A DNA stretch of 64,000 bases, taken from assembly GCA_963691655.1 (NCBI GenBank), contig OY829326.1:24664878-24728877 (forward strand), written 5' to 3'. The translations under genes and the position numbers were made by a program. The DNA is from Toxonevra muliebris (lineage: Eukaryota; Arthropoda; Insecta; Diptera; Pallopteridae). Shown here piece by piece: positions 10,510 to 24,439 of this stretch. The notes beneath the pieces are model-generated. The model saw only the letters and a list, made by a program, of their open reading frames with translations. It did no database searches and had not been told where the DNA came from. Numbering within the stretch: the stretch's first letter is position 1; the number at the start of each line of letters is the position of its first letter.

Positions 10510-12611
10510 ACGTCACTCTTTTTACAATTCAATTGCGCAAATGCATGTATGAAATACGCTCTTTCGAACGTAACACGTGCACGTATAGTTTCAAAACAAA
10601 GCAAAGTGTTTCGAATATCCAAGCATAGCAGAAAACTTAGCATTTCATTACATACCTAAATACAACAACAACAAAAAAAAGTATAAAGCACCCACATGAG
10701 ACATTTTGCCGCCACTGTCGCTTGTATCGTCGTAACGCTAACGTAAGCGCTATTTGCTTGATTTTTTAGTATGCAGCAATGACAACAACGACGACGACGA
10801 CTTCGAAAGCAGCGACTACGACAGCCGAAAAAAAAATCGCATAAATCTCATTGGCTAAGATGAATTTGAAATGAACAAAATAGCATGAAAAAAATTAAGG
10901 CACAAATTTGAATGTGTGTGTGTGTGGCTTTGCATGAGTTTGTGTTTATGTTTGGGTTCCTATAGAGTGCCATAGGCCTAAATGACAACACTCACTGCAT
11001 GCAGCTCAAACACAGAACACCAGCACTTGGAGGGTGGTTGGTGCTTGATATTGAGAGAGAGAATGCCAACAAAATATAGTAGATACATTTCATTCATTTT
11101 TGTTGTTGTTTTTGTGCTACCCATTAAATTTGTTTGTTTTTTGTAGTTTTATACGCTTCATGTGTTACGACAGTATTTTTTTCTGGGGTTTTCATTTCTG
11201 GTTTTTTTTTCATTCATTTAAGGGGGTTGTTGTTTAAAAAATTCATGACAAATGGCAATGCAAACTTTATTTGATATTTTTGTTTTTTTTTTTTTTTTTG
11301 TGTGTACGAAGTCGCAATATAGAAGGAGGCAACATAAAAGTAGAAGCATTCATTGAGTTAAAACCGAAGCAAAGAAGATGTGGCTGTAATAGCAGCAGGT
11401 GTCAAGGATGCGGTTTTAGTTGAATGCAATTTTATTGTTTTGTATTTTTTGTTTATTTTTTATTTTTGTTACTCTTTTTCTACTTTCTTCATTTTCTTGT
11501 CGTTTAATTTCCGTTTCCGTTTTTTTTTTTATTTAATAGGGTTAGGCTAGGGTTCGCTTCGAGCTGAGCGACCCACTACACTGGTGAAGGTGGTGGGCGC
11601 GCGTGCTTTTGAAAACGTGTCTTAATGCATTTTGCATGCTTTTTCTACTATTTACAGCAACCTTGACCTAGTTGCATTTACCTACCTAGTAGTTTTTTCA
11701 ATCGCAATATAATAACACTGCATTCTTTGCTTTCTTGCCTGCTTCTTGGAAATTGTAGATATTAACCTTGCTGTCAGTAAAAGGTATTGCTGTTACTGCT
11801 GCTCCTACATTTACTGCTGCCTCTATTTAAGTTGCAACATGTGTCGCTGTTGATGTTCGTGTAAAACCAAGAAAAATATTCACAGCGTTAATGGAAAATG
11901 TCTTGTTTTTTTCATGCTATGTACATGTCTTCTTTATTTATATATATATATGTATATGTGTAGGTTTGTACTTAAGATAGAGAGGCTCTGACGAGCCGAC
12001 CTTCACCATTAATGGAAACGTTGTTTTTATAGATATCGTCTCTTTCTCTCTCCTAGAGATAATTGCTTTTGAATTTACTTTAATTTTTGCGCTTAAATCT
12101 AAAATGTTGTGGGACCCTGTGGGCTTTTGGGTTTGGTATCTAAATTGAAAATTATTGCTTTACTACGTGAGTTTTGGTCTTTTTTTATTCACTATTTCCT
12201 ACTAAAACCATAGCATAACACACATATGCAATAAAAACAATAAATTCTCAAATTGCCGCAAAACAACATCAATTTGAAATCCAATTTTAATACACAAATA
12301 AACTTTATAGCTAACCTTAAAATAAAACAAAGTGCATGCACTAACGTTTATTTAATTAATATTTGCACAATTTTTTGAAACAAATTTTTTACCCATGTTT
12401 GTGGTTAAAAAAAAAGAAGAAATTAATTATTATAAAACTTTAACACGCTCGATGTTCGAAATCGTTTCAAACCTCAAAAGTATGCAACACTTCATTAAAT
12501 TGTGGAAAAATATCCGCAGGTGTTCAATGGCTCACTCACTCATTTCCACACTCAATCATTCGAATTCCACTTCACTCATTTAATGTTCGTTTGCATATAT
12601 TTGAAATTTTT

Positions 12612-12612
<1 letters not shown>

Positions 12613-12643
<31 letters not shown>
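12613..12643 (+). repeat. Poly-A tract, 31 bases
   Basis: The longest homopolymer in the window. It could be an old retroelement tail, but the 5' flank shows no LINE or processed-transcript signature. Confidence 0.9.
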
Positions 12644-12644
<1 letters not shown>

Positions 12645-13444
12645 AGAAAAATCCAATGAAAAAAGTGCAAAAGGAAAAAAACGAATACAAAAACTGAAAA
12701 AATCTGAAAAATAGCTACATATGCTGTGATTTTCTATTATTATCTTTTTATTTTTTTGCCCTGCACCTACTACACAGTCACCAGTAGACCTCCTTCTGCA
12801 AAAACCCTAAAGTGTTTGCTATGATTAATTATTGAAAAATTGAAATTTCTCACGTACCTTCAGCGTAAATTTGTGTGTTGCATCCACAAGCACGAATACA
12901 CAAATACAGCAGTTAGAAAAAAATTTCAAAATTCTTTATTTTTTTGTATTGCACCTACAGATATTTCCACGTATGCATGCATGTCCTGGCTTAGTTTTTT
13001 GTGCTAAAGGTGCTGTCGTTGTGCAACTTCTATTAGATACTGCTTGAATGCGGTTAACCACACTCTCACCCACCTACATATATTTGGACATACATATATT
13101 ATATACATGTATTTTCATGCATGGAAGTAGAAACACCTAATACACAATTAACAGATTGCAAAAGTTTATGAATTTTTTATTTTTGAAAAATAAAAGCATA
13201 GAGAAAGGAAAAATATATATTTTTTGTGTACAGAAATAATAATTAACTTTATCGCGCGGACAGATAGAAATGTGATTGAAGTGGAAATGTTAGTTGAGTT
13301 GTCACCGTCACTTTCGCGTTCAAATTAAATTAAAAGAGAAAGACGGAACCTCTGCGTTGCCAGCTATCTCAGTGGAGAAGTGGTCGCAGCCTCAAAATAA
13401 AATGAAAAAAAAAATATATTTTTTTTTTGAAACGCTCGATTTCT

Positions 13445-13464
13445 GTAGCTCAATACTGAGCTAC
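13445..13464. repeat. Short perfect palindrome, 8-bp arms
   Basis: GTAGCTCA, a 4-base loop, then TGAGCTAC. It is the first of four short palindromes within about 420 bp. Confidence 0.8.
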
Positions 13465-13469
13465 GACAC

Positions 13470-13490
13470 AATTTTACAAAATGTAAAATT
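13470..13490. repeat. Short palindrome, 8-bp arms
   Basis: AATTTTAC, a 5-base loop, then GTAAAATT. AT-rich, and could arise by chance. Confidence 0.7.
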
Positions 13491-13788
13491 AAATTTCACC
13501 CGCACAACCTGCTGGGCTTACGAGCACACAAACCGACTTCACAAATTTTAGTAGAAAGTAGAGAAAATAAAGTTAATAGTAGAAGAAGCCTACTCCATAA
13601 ACCCAATAGTCACTTGCAGTTAGCACCAACTGCCAAAAAGTGACCACCACAAAAGTATAAAATAAAATTATACTCCCTGGGTAATGGATTTTAAGAACCC
13701 TTCTGTCTTCGCGCACAAAGATCGCGACCCGAAAAATTAATTCCCGCAAGTTAAAACACAAAGTAAACCGGCTAGAATTACTTTACCC

Positions 13789-13811
13789 GTGTCGCTACAA
13801 GTTAGCGACAC
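13789..13811. repeat. Short perfect palindrome, 9-bp arms
   Basis: GTGTCGCTA, a 5-base loop, then TAGCGACAC. Its relatively high GC makes chance less likely than for the AT-rich one. Confidence 0.8.
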
Positions 13812-13850
13812 ACACACAATAAATTTATTTTAATTATCAAATACCCGATA

Positions 13851-13865
13851 CACCAGGACCTGGTG
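13851..13865. repeat. Short perfect palindrome, 7-bp arms
   Basis: CACCAGG, a single A, then CCTGGTG. A further TTGGTG word occurs about 60 bases downstream. Confidence 0.8.
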
Positions 13866-14616
13866 ATTCGCGTTCAATATTTAATGAAAGTAATAAATTT
13901 AACACTATTGGTTCACCCGACTTGGTGATGCCAAAGTATACAAATATTAAACTTCGAAACGCACAAGATTAAAAAAAAATATATAATTTAAAATAAATCG
14001 CACTAAATATTCGCACTGAAAAAGAATCGCAATGAAAAGAATCGCCAAAGAAAAATTCAGGTAGTCGCTCCCGAAAGCTAGCACAGAACTGAATATGAGT
14101 ACGGTGCAAAAATATGTACCACTTATATTCAGCCACATACATTATCTTTTCGTCGTCTATGTCAGCAGGACACAATGCAGTTTCTCCAAGAAACTGGTCT
14201 CTAAACGGGAAATCATCATACCCATATATGTGTGGGTGTACATGATTACACCCTGGACAAAGTCCCCGACTCAACCAATTGTTTGAGAATTGGCGGCAAT
14301 GCACCTGTATTAGTGCATAGCGGAGTTATACCGTTGAATTCTCACTAGAAAATCAACCACACAAGAGAACCAAAGTTTTCCCGTTTTTCCGCAAATTTAC
14401 AACAAATACACCTCTGCGCTCTCTTACAAAAGTCTCCATATCCCCATCCCCAGTTGTATAATCTAGTACTAAATGGTACTCTTTTACTATTGTGAATGTG
14501 GATATCGGCTAAAAAGAAGAGGAAGAATGGTAGGCAAAAGGTAAATAGAGAAAAAGAAAAATAAGAAAGGTTAGGAAGTGCAGCACGCGGCTGCGCTTCT
14601 TAACAAAATTAAAATT
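13866..14616. other. Unrecognised stretch before the gap
   Basis: Less microsatellite-rich than the DNA to its left, which may mark a different repeat type. On the minus strand an open frame starting at a GTG (14304) reads LCPGCNHVHPHIYGYDDF and continues with a moderately protein-like composition to about 14095 before turning AT-rich. I recognise no family and there is no ATG start, so it is not called a gene. The sequence ends at the scaffold gap. Confidence 0.4.
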
Positions 14617-14816
14617 NNNNNNNNNNNNNNNNNNNNNNNNNNNNNNNNNNNNNNNNNNNNNNNNNNNNNNNNNNNNNNNNNNNNNNNNNNNNNNNNNNNN
14701 NNNNNNNNNNNNNNNNNNNNNNNNNNNNNNNNNNNNNNNNNNNNNNNNNNNNNNNNNNNNNNNNNNNNNNNNNNNNNNNNNNNNNNNNNNNNNNNNNNNN
14801 NNNNNNNNNNNNNNNN
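14617..14816. other. Assembly gap of exactly 200 N
   Basis: A round-number gap is typical of scaffolding with a fixed placeholder length. The real distance, and even the adjacency, between the unique flank and the satellite is not shown by sequence. Frames that appear to cross it are meaningless. Confidence 0.98.
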
Positions 14817-17800
14817 GTCTCCGACAGTATAAAACGTCTTCTCCCCTATAGAAAAGGTGTCTCCGACAGTATAAAACGTCTTCTCCCCTATAGAAAAGGT
14901 GTCTCCGACAGTATAAAACGTCTTCTCCCCTATAGAAAAGGTGTCTCCGACAGTATAAAACGTCTTCTCCCCTATAGAAAAGGTGTCTCCGACAGTATAA
15001 AACGTCTTCTCTCCTATAGAAAAGGGGTCTCCGACAGTATAAAAACACCTTCTCCCCTATAGAAAAGGTGTCTCCGACAGTATAAAACGTCTTCTCCCCT
15101 ATAGAAAAGGTGTCTCCGACAGTATAAAACACCTTCTCCCCTATAGAAAACGTGTCTCCGACAGTATAAAACGTCTTCTCTCCTATAGAAAAGGTGTCTC
15201 CGACAGTATAGAACGTCTTCCCCCTATAGAAAAGGTGTCTCCGACAGTATAAAACGTCTTCTCCCCTATAGAAAAGGTGTCTCCGACAGTATAAAACGTC
15301 TTCTCCCCTATAGAAAAGGTGTCTCCGACAGTATAAAACGTCTTCTCTCCTATAGAAAAGGGGTCTCCGACAGTATAAAACACCTTCTCCCCTATAGAAA
15401 AGGTGTCTCCGACAGTATAAAACGTCTTCTCCCCTATAGAAAAGGTGTCTCCGACAGTATAAAACGTTTTCTCCCCTATAGAAAAGGTGTCTCCGACAGT
15501 ATAAAACGTCTTCTCTCCTATAGAAAAGGTGTCTCCGACAGTATAAAACGTCTTCTCCCCTATAGAAAAGGTGTCTCCGACAGTATAAAACGTCTTCTCC
15601 CCTATAGAAAAGGTGTCTGCGACAGTATAAACGTCTTCTCCCCTATAGAAAAGGTGTCTCCGACAGTATAGAACGTCTTCTCCCCTATAGAAAAGGTGTC
15701 TCCGACAGTATAGAACGTCTTCTCCCCTATAGAAAAGGTGTCTCCGACAGTATAAAACGTCTTCTCCCCTATAGAAAAGGTGTCTCCGACAGTATAAAAC
15801 GTCTTCTCTCCTATAGAAAAGGGGTCTCCGACAGTATAAAACACCTTCTCCCCTATAGAAAAGGTGTCTCCGACAGTATAAAACGTCTTCTCCCCTATAG
15901 AAAAGGTGTCTCCGACAGTATAAAACGTCTTCTCCCCTATAGAAAAGGTGTCTCCGACAGTATAGAACGTCTTCTCCCCTATAGAAAAGGTGTCTCCGAC
16001 AGTATAAAATGTCTTCTCCCCTATAGAAAAGGTGTCTCCGACAGTATAGAACGTCTTCTCCCCTATAGAAAAGGTGTCTCCGACAGTATAAAATGTCTTC
16101 TCCCCTATAGAAAAGGTGTCTCCGACAGTATAGAACGTCTTCTCCCCTATAGAAAAGGTGTCTCCGACAGTATAAAACGTCTTCTCCCCTATAGAAAAGG
16201 TGTCTCCGACAGTATAGAACGTCTTCTCCCCTATAGAAAAGGTGTCTCCGACAGTATAAAATGTCTTCTCCCCTATAGAAAAGGTGTCTCCGACAGTATA
16301 AAACGTCTTCTCCCCTATAGAAAAGGTGTCTCCGACAGTATAAAACACCTTCTCCCCTATAGAAAAGGTGTCTCTGACAGTATAAAACGTCTTCTCCCTA
16401 ATAGAAAAGGTGTCTCCGACAGTATAAAACGTCTTCTCCCCTATAGAAAAGGTGTCTCCGACAGTATAGAACGTCTTCTCCCCTATAGAAAAGGTGTCTC
16501 CGACAGTATAAAATGTCTTCTCCCCTATAGAAAAGGTGTCTCCGACAGTATAAAACGTCTTCTCCCCTATATAAAAGGTGTCTCCGACAGTATAAAACGT
16601 CTTCTCTCCTATAGAAAAGGTGTCTCCGACAGTATAAAACACCTTCTCCCCAATAGAAAAGGTGTCTCCGACAGTATAAAACGTCTTCTCCCCTATAGAA
16701 AAGGTGTCTCCGACAGTATAAAACGTCTTCTCCCCTATAGAAAAGGTGTCTCCGACAGTATAAAACGTCTTCTCCCCTATAGAAAAGGTGTCTCCGACAG
16801 TATAAAACGTCTTGTCCCCTATAGAAAAGGTGTCTCCGACAGTATAGAACGTCTTCTCCCCTATAGAAAAGGTGTCTCCGACAGTATAAAACGTCTTCTC
16901 CCCTATAGAAAAGGTGTCTCCGACAGTATAAAACGTCTTCTCTCCTATAGAAAAGGGGTCTCCGACAGTATAAAACACCTTCTCCCCTATAGAAAAGGTG
17001 TCTCCGACAGTATAAAACGTCTTCTCCCCTATAGAAAAGGGGTCTCCGACAGTATAAAACACCTTCTCCCCTATAGAAAAGGTGTCTCCGACAGTATAAA
17101 ACGTCTTCTCTCCTATAGAAAAGGGGTCTCCGACAGTATAAAACACCTTCTCCCCTATAGAAAACGTGTCTCCGACAGTATAAAACGTCTTCTCTCCTAT
17201 AGAAAAGGTGTCTCCGACAGTATAGAACGTCTTCCCCCTATAGAAAAGGTGTCTCCGACAGTATAAAACGTCTTCGCCCCTATAGAAAAGGTGTCTCCGA
17301 CAGTATAAAACGTCTTCTCCCCTATAGAAAAGGTGTCTCCGACAGTATAAAACGTCTTCTCTCCTATAGAAAAGGTGTCTCCGACAGTATAAAACGTCTT
17401 CTCCCCTATAGAAAAGGTGTCTCCGACAGTATAAAACGTCTTCTCCCCTATAGAAAAGGTGTCTCCGACAGTATAAAACGTCTTCTCTCCTATAGAAAAG
17501 GGGTCTCCGACAGTATAAAACACCTTCTCCCCTATAGAAAAGGTGTCTCCGACAGTATAAAACGTCTTCTATCCTATAGAAAAGGTGTCTCCGACAGTAT
17601 AAAACGTCTTCTCCCCTATAGAAAAGGTGTCTGCGACAGTATAAAACGTCTTCTCCCCTATAGAAAAGGTGTCTCCGACAGTATAAAACGTCTTCTCCCC
17701 TATAGAAAAGGTGTCTCCGACAGTATAGAACGTCTTCTCCCCTATAGAAAAGGTGTCTCCGACAGTATAGAACGTCTTCTCCCCTATAGAAAAGGTGTCT

Positions 17801-20800
17801 CCGACAGTATAGAACGTCTTCTCCCCTATAGAAAAGGTGTCTCCGACAGTATAAAACGTCTTCTCTCCTATAGAAAAGGTGTCTCCGACAGTATAAAACG
17901 TCTTCTCCCCTATAGAAAAGGTGTCTCCGACAGTATAAAACACCTTCTCCCCTATAGAAAAGGTGTCTCCGACAGTATAAAACGTCTTCTCCCCTATAGA
18001 AAAGGTGTCTCCGACAGTATAAAACGTCTTCTCCCCTATAGAAAAGGTGTCTCCGACAGTATAAAACGTCTTGTCCCCTATAGAAAAGGTGTCTCCGACA
18101 GTATAGAACGTCTTCTCCCCTATAGAAAAGGTGTCTCCGACAGTATAAAACGTCTTCTCCCCTATAGAAAAGGTGTCTCCGACAGTATAGAACGTCTTCT
18201 CCCCTATAGAAAAGGTGTCTCCGACAGTATAAAATGTCTTCTCCCCTATAGAAAAGGTGTCTCCGACAGTATAAAACGTCTTCTCCCCTATAGAAAAGGT
18301 GTCTCCGACAGTATAAAACACCTTCTCCCCTATAGAAAAGGTGTCTCTGACAGTATAAAACGTCTTCTCCCTAATAGAAAAGGTGTCTCCGACAGTATAA
18401 AACGTCTTCTCCCCTATAGAAAAGGTGTCTCCGACAGTATAGAACGTCTTCTCCCCTATAGAAAAGGTGTCTCCGACAGTATAAAACGTCTTCTCCCCTA
18501 TAGAAAAGGTGTCTCCGACAGTATAAAACGTCTTCTCCCTTATAGAAAAGGTGTCTCCGACAGTATAAAACGTCTTCTCTCCTATAGAAAAGGGGTCTCC
18601 GACAGTATAAAACGTCTTCTCCCCTATAGAAAAGGTGTCTCCGACAGTATAAAACGTCTTCTCCCCTATAGAAAAGGTGTCTCCGACAGTATAAAACACC
18701 TTCTCCCCTATAGAAAAGGTGTCTCCGACAGTATAAAACGTCTTCTCCCCTATAGAAAAGGTGTCTGCGACAGTATAGAACGTCTTCTCCCCTATAGAAA
18801 AGGTGTCTCCGACAGTATAAAACACCTTCTCCCCTATAGAAAAGGTGTCTGCGACAGTATAGAACGTCTTCTCCCCTATAGAAAAGGTGTCTCCGACAGT
18901 ATAAAACACCTTCTCCCCTATAGAAAAGGTGTCTCCGACAGTATAGAACGTCTTCTCCCCTATAGAAAAGGTGTCTCCGACAGTATAAAACACCTTCTCC
19001 CCTATAGAAAAGGTGTCTGCGACAGTATAGAACGTCTTCTCCCCTATAGAAAAGGTGTCTCCGACAGTATAAAACACCTTCTCCCCTATAGAAAAGGTGT
19101 CTGCGACAGTATAGAACGTCTTCTCCCCTATAGAAAAGGTGTCTCCGACAGTATAAAACACCTTCTCCCCTATAGAAAAGGTGTCTCCGACAGTATAAAA
19201 CGTCTTCTCCCCTATAGAAAAGGTGTCTGCGACAGTATAGAACGTCTTCTCCCCTATAGAAAAGGTGTCTCCGACAGTATAAAACACCTTCTCCCCTATA
19301 GAAAAGGTGTCTGCGACAGTATAGAACGTCTTCTCCCCTATAGAAAAGGTGTCTCCGACAGTATAAAACACCTTCTCCCCTATAGAAAAGGTGTCTCCGA
19401 CAGTATAAAACGTCTTCTCCCCTATAGAAAAGGTGTCTGCGACAGTATAGAACGTCTTCTCCCCTATAGAAAAGGTGTCTGCGACAGTATAGAACGTCTT
19501 CTCCCCTATAGAAAAGGTGTCTCCGACAGTATAAAACACCTTCTCCCCTATAGAAAAGGTGTCTCCGACAGTATAAAACGTCTTCTCCCCTATAGAAAAG
19601 GTGTCTCCGACAGTATAAAACGTCTTCTCCCCTATAGAAAAGGTGTCTGCGACAGTATAGAACGTCTTCTCCCCTATAGAAAAGGTGTCTCCGACAGTAT
19701 AAAACACCTTCTCCCCTATAGAAAAGGTGTCTGCGACAGTATAGAACGTCTTCTCCCCTATAGAAAAGGTGTCTCCGACAGTATAAAACACCTTCTCCCC
19801 TATAGAAAAGGTGTCTCCGACAGTATAAAACGTCTTCTCCCCTATAGAAAAGGTGTCTCCGACAGTATAAAACGTCTTCTCCCCTATAGAAAAGGTGTCT
19901 CCGACAGTATAGAACGTCTTCTCCCCTATAGAAAAGGTGTCTCCGACAGTATAAAACGTCTTCTCCCCTATAGAAAAGGTGTCTCCGACAGTATAGAACG
20001 TCTTCTCCCCTATAGAAAAGGTGTCTCCGACAGTATAAAATGTCTTCTCCCCTATAGAAAAGGTGTCTCCGACAGTATAAAACACCTTCTCCCCTATAGA
20101 AAACGTGTCTCCGACAGTATAAAACGTCTTCTCTCCTATAGAAAAGGTGTCTCCGACAGTATAGAACGTCTTCCCCCTATAGAAAAGGTGTCTCCGACAG
20201 TATAAAACGTCTTCTCCCCTATAGAAAAGGTGTCTCCGACAGTATAAAACGTCTTCTCCCCTATAGAAAAGGTGTCTGCGACAGTATAGAACGTCTTCTC
20301 CCCTATAGAAGAGGTGTCTCCGACAGTATAAAACACCTTCTCCCCTATAGAAAAGGTGTCTCCGACAGTATAAAATGTCTTCTCCCCTATAGAAAAGGTG
20401 TCTCCGACAGTATAAAACGTCTTCTCCCCTATAGAAAAGGTGTCTGCGACAGTATAGAACGTCTTCTCCCCTATAGAAGAGGTGTCTCCGACAGTATAAA
20501 ACACCTTCTCCCCTATAGAAAAGGTGTCTCCGACAGTATAAAACGTCTTCTCCCCTATAGAAAAGGTGTCTCCGACAGTATAAAACGTCTTCTCTCCTAT
20601 AGAAAAGGGGTCTCCGACAGTATAAAACACCTTCTCCCCTATAGAAAAGGTGTCTCCGACAGTATAAAACGTCTTCCCCCTATAGAAAAGGTGTCTCCGA
20701 CAGTATAAAACGTCTTGTCCCCTATAGAAAAGGTGTCTCCGACAGTATAGAACGTCTTCTCCCCTATAGAAAAGGTGTCTCCGACAGTATAAAACGTCTT

Positions 20801-23800
20801 CTCCCCTATAGAAAAGGTGTCTCCGACAGTATAAAACGTCTTCTCCCCTATAGAAAAGGTGTCTCCGACAGTATAAAACGTCTTCTCTCCTATAGAAAAG
20901 GGGTCTCCGACAGTATAAAACACCTTCTCCCCTATAGAAAAGGTGTCTCCGACAGTATAAAACGTCTTCTCCCCTATAGAAAAGGTGTCTCCGACAGTAT
21001 AAAACACCTTCTCCCCTATAGAAAAGGTGTCTCCGACAGTATAAAACGTCTTCTCTCCTATAGAAAAGGTGTCTCCGACAGTATAAAACGTCTTCTCTCC
21101 TATAGAAAAGGTGTCTCCGACAGTATAAAACGTCTTCTCCCCTATAGAAAAGGTGTCTCCGACAGTATAAAACGTCTTCTCTCCTATAGAAAAGGTGTCT
21201 CCGACAGTATAAAACGTCTTCTCCCCTATAGAGAAAAGGTATAAAACGTCTTCTCTCTTATAGAAAAGGGGTCTCCGACAGTATAAAACACCTTCTCCCC
21301 TATAGAAAAGGTGTCTCCGACAGTATAAAACGTCTTCTCCCCTATAGAAAAGGTGTCTCCGACAGTATAAAACGTCTTCTCCCCTATAGAAAAGGTGTCT
21401 GCGACAGTATAAAACGTCTTCTCCCCTATAGAAAAGGTGTCTGCGACAGTATAAAACGTCTTCTCCCCTATAGAAAAGGTGTCTCCGACAGTATAAAACG
21501 TTCTCTCCCCTATAGAAAAGGTGTCTCCGACAGTATAAAACACCTTCTCCCCTATAGAAAAGGTGTCTCCGACAGTATAGAACGTCTTCTCTCCTATAGA
21601 AAAGGGGTCTCCGACAGTATAAAACACCTTCTCCCCTATAGAAAAGGTGTCTCCGACAGTATAAAACGTCTTCTCCCCTATAGAAAAGGTGTCTCCGACA
21701 GTATAAAACGTCTTCTCCCCTATAGAAAAGGTGTCTCCGACAGTATAAAACGTCTTGTCCCCTATAGAAAAGGTGTCTCCGACAGTATAGAACGTCTTGT
21801 CCCCTATAGAAAAGGTGTCTCCGACAGTATAGAACGTCTTCTCCCCTATAGAAAAGGTGTCTCCGACAGTATAAAATGTCTTCTCCCCTATAGAAAAGGT
21901 GTCTCCGACAGTATAAAACGTCTTCTCCCCTATAGAAAAGGTGTCTCCGACAGTATAAAACACCTTCTCCCCTATAGAAAAGGTGTCTCCGACAGTATAA
22001 AACGTCTTCTCCCCTATAGAAAAGGTGTCTCCGACAGTATAAAACGTCTTCTCCCCTATAGAAAAGGTGTCTCCGACAGTATAAAACGTCTTCTCCCCTA
22101 TAGAAAAGGTGTCTGCGACAGTATAAAACGTCTTCTCCCCTATAGAAAAGGTGTCTCCGACAGTATAAAACGTCTTCTCCCCTATAGAAAAGGTGTCTCC
22201 GACAGTATAAAACGTCTTCTCCCCTATAGAAAAGGTGTCTCCGACAGTATAAAACACCTTCTCCCCTATAGAAAAGGTGTCTCCGACAGTATAGAACGTC
22301 TTCTCCCCTATAGAAAAGGTGTCTCCGACAGTATAAAACGTCTTCTCTCCTATAGAAAAGGGGTCTCCGACAGTATAAAACGTCTTCTCTCCTATAGAAA
22401 AGGGGTCTCCGACAGTATAAAACACCTTCTCCCCTATAGAAAAGGTGTCTCCGACAGTATAAAACGTCTTCTCCCCTATAGAAAAGGTGTCTCTGACAGT
22501 ATAAAACGTCTTCTCCCCTATAGAAAAGGTGTCTCCGACAGTATAAAACGTCTTCTCCCCTATAGAAAAGGTGTCTCCGACAGTATAAAACGTCTTCTCT
22601 CCTATAGAAAAGGGGTCTCCGACAGTATAAAACACCTTCTCCCCTATAGAAAAGGTGTCTCCGACAGTATAAAACGTCTTCTCCCCTATAGAAAAGGTGT
22701 CTCCGACAGTATAGAACGTCTTCTCCCCTATAGAAAAGGTGTCTCCGACAGTATAAAATGTCTTCTCCCCTATAGAAAAGGTGTCTGCGACAGTATAGAA
22801 CGTCTTCTCCCCTATAGAAAAGGTGTCTCCGACAGTATAAAACACCTTCTCCCCTATAGAAAAGGTGTCTGCGACAGTATAGAACGTCTTCTCCCCTATA
22901 GAAAAGGTGTCTCCGACAGTATAAAATGTCTTCTCCCCTATAGAAAAGGTGTCTCCGACAGTATAAAACACCTTCTCCCCTATAGAAAAGGTGTCTCTGA
23001 CAGTATAAAACGTCTTCTCCCCTATAGAAAAGGTGTCTCCGACAGTATAAAACGTCTTCTCCCCTATAGAAAAGGTGTCTCCGACAGTATAGAACGTCTT
23101 GTCCCCTATAGAAAAGGTGTCTCCGACAGTATAAAACGTCTTCTCCCCTATATAAAAGGTGTCTGCGACAGTATAGAACGTCTTCTCCCCTATAGAAAAG
23201 GTGTCTCCGACAGTATAAAACACCTTCTCCCCTATAGAAAAGGTGTCTCCGACAGTATAAAACGTCTTCTCCCCTATAGAAAAGGTGTCTCCGACAGTAT
23301 AAAACACCTTCTCCCCTATAGAAAAGGTGTCTGCGACAGTATAGAACGTCTTCTCCCCTATAGAAGAGGTGTCTCCGACAGTATAAAACGTCTTCTCCCC
23401 TATAGAAAAGGTGTCTCCGACAGTATAAAACGTCTTCTCCCCTATAGAAAAGGTGTCTCCGACAGTATAAAACGTCTTCTCCCCTATAGAAAAGGTGTCT
23501 CCGACAGTATAAAACGTCTTCTCTCCTATAGAAAAGGGGTCTCCGACAGTATAAAACACCTTCTCCCCTATAGAAAAGGTGTCTCCGACAGTATAAAACA
23601 CCTTCTCCCCTATAGAAAAGGTGTCTCCGACAGTATAAAACGTCTTCTCTCCTATAGAAAAGGTGTCTCCGACAGTATAAAACGTCTTCTCCCCTATAGA
23701 AAAGGTGTCTCCGACAGTATAAAACGTCTTCTCCCCTATAGAAAAGGTGTCTCCGACAGTATAAAACGTCTTCTCCCCTATAGAAAAGGTGTCTCCGACA

Positions 23801-24439
23801 GTATAAAACGTCTTCTCCCCTATAGAAAAGGTGTCTCCGACAGTATAGAACGTCTTCTCCCCTATAGAAAAGGTGTCTCCGACAGTATAAAATGTCTTCT
23901 CCCCTATAGAAAAGGTGTCTCCGACAGTATAAAACACCTTCTCCCCTATAGAAAACGTGTCTCCGACAGTATAAAACGTCTTCTCTCCTATAGAAAAGGT
24001 GTCTCCGACAGTATAGAACGTCTTCCCCCTATAGAAAAGGTGTCTCCGACAGTATAAAACGTCTTCTCCCCTATAGAAAAGGTGTCTCCGACAGTATAAA
24101 ACGTCTTCTCCCCTATAGAAAAGGTGTCTGCGACAGTATAGAACGTCTTCTCCCCTATAGAAGAGGTGTCTCCGACAGTATAAAACACCTTCTCCCCTAT
24201 AGAAAAGGTGTCTCCGACAGTATAGAACGTCTTCTCCCCTATAGAAAAGGTGTCTCCGACAGTATAAAATGTCTTCTCCCCTATAGAAAAGGTGTCTCCG
24301 ACAGTATAAAACACCTTCTCCCCTATAGAAAACGTGTCTCCGACAGTATAAAACGTCTTCTCTCCTATAGAAAAGGTGTCTCCGACAGTATAGAACGTCT
24401 TCCCCCTATAGAAAAGGTGTCTCCGACAGTATAAAACGT

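Larger units (their letters stand above)
9899..13440. other. Non-coding stretch with microsatellites
   Basis: No recognisable exon or RNA gene. It contains a TC run at 10491-10509 (possible GAGA-factor-type sequence), a CAA and ACG-rich patch near 10670-10810, poly-T at 11283-11299 and A31 at 12613-12643. A small imperfect hairpin with GGGTTCGCT and AGCGACCC arms lies near 11560. Short frames such as 10420-10659 have no protein-like character. The texture again fits intron or intergenic fly DNA. Confidence 0.6.

Noticed and set aside
11550..11580. tRNA-like hairpin with GGGTTCGCT
   Set aside because: Only one imperfect stem is present; there is no cloverleaf, acceptor stem or anticodon arm.
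14509..15132. Open frame across the gap
   Set aside because: It reads through 200 N and joins unrelated sequence.
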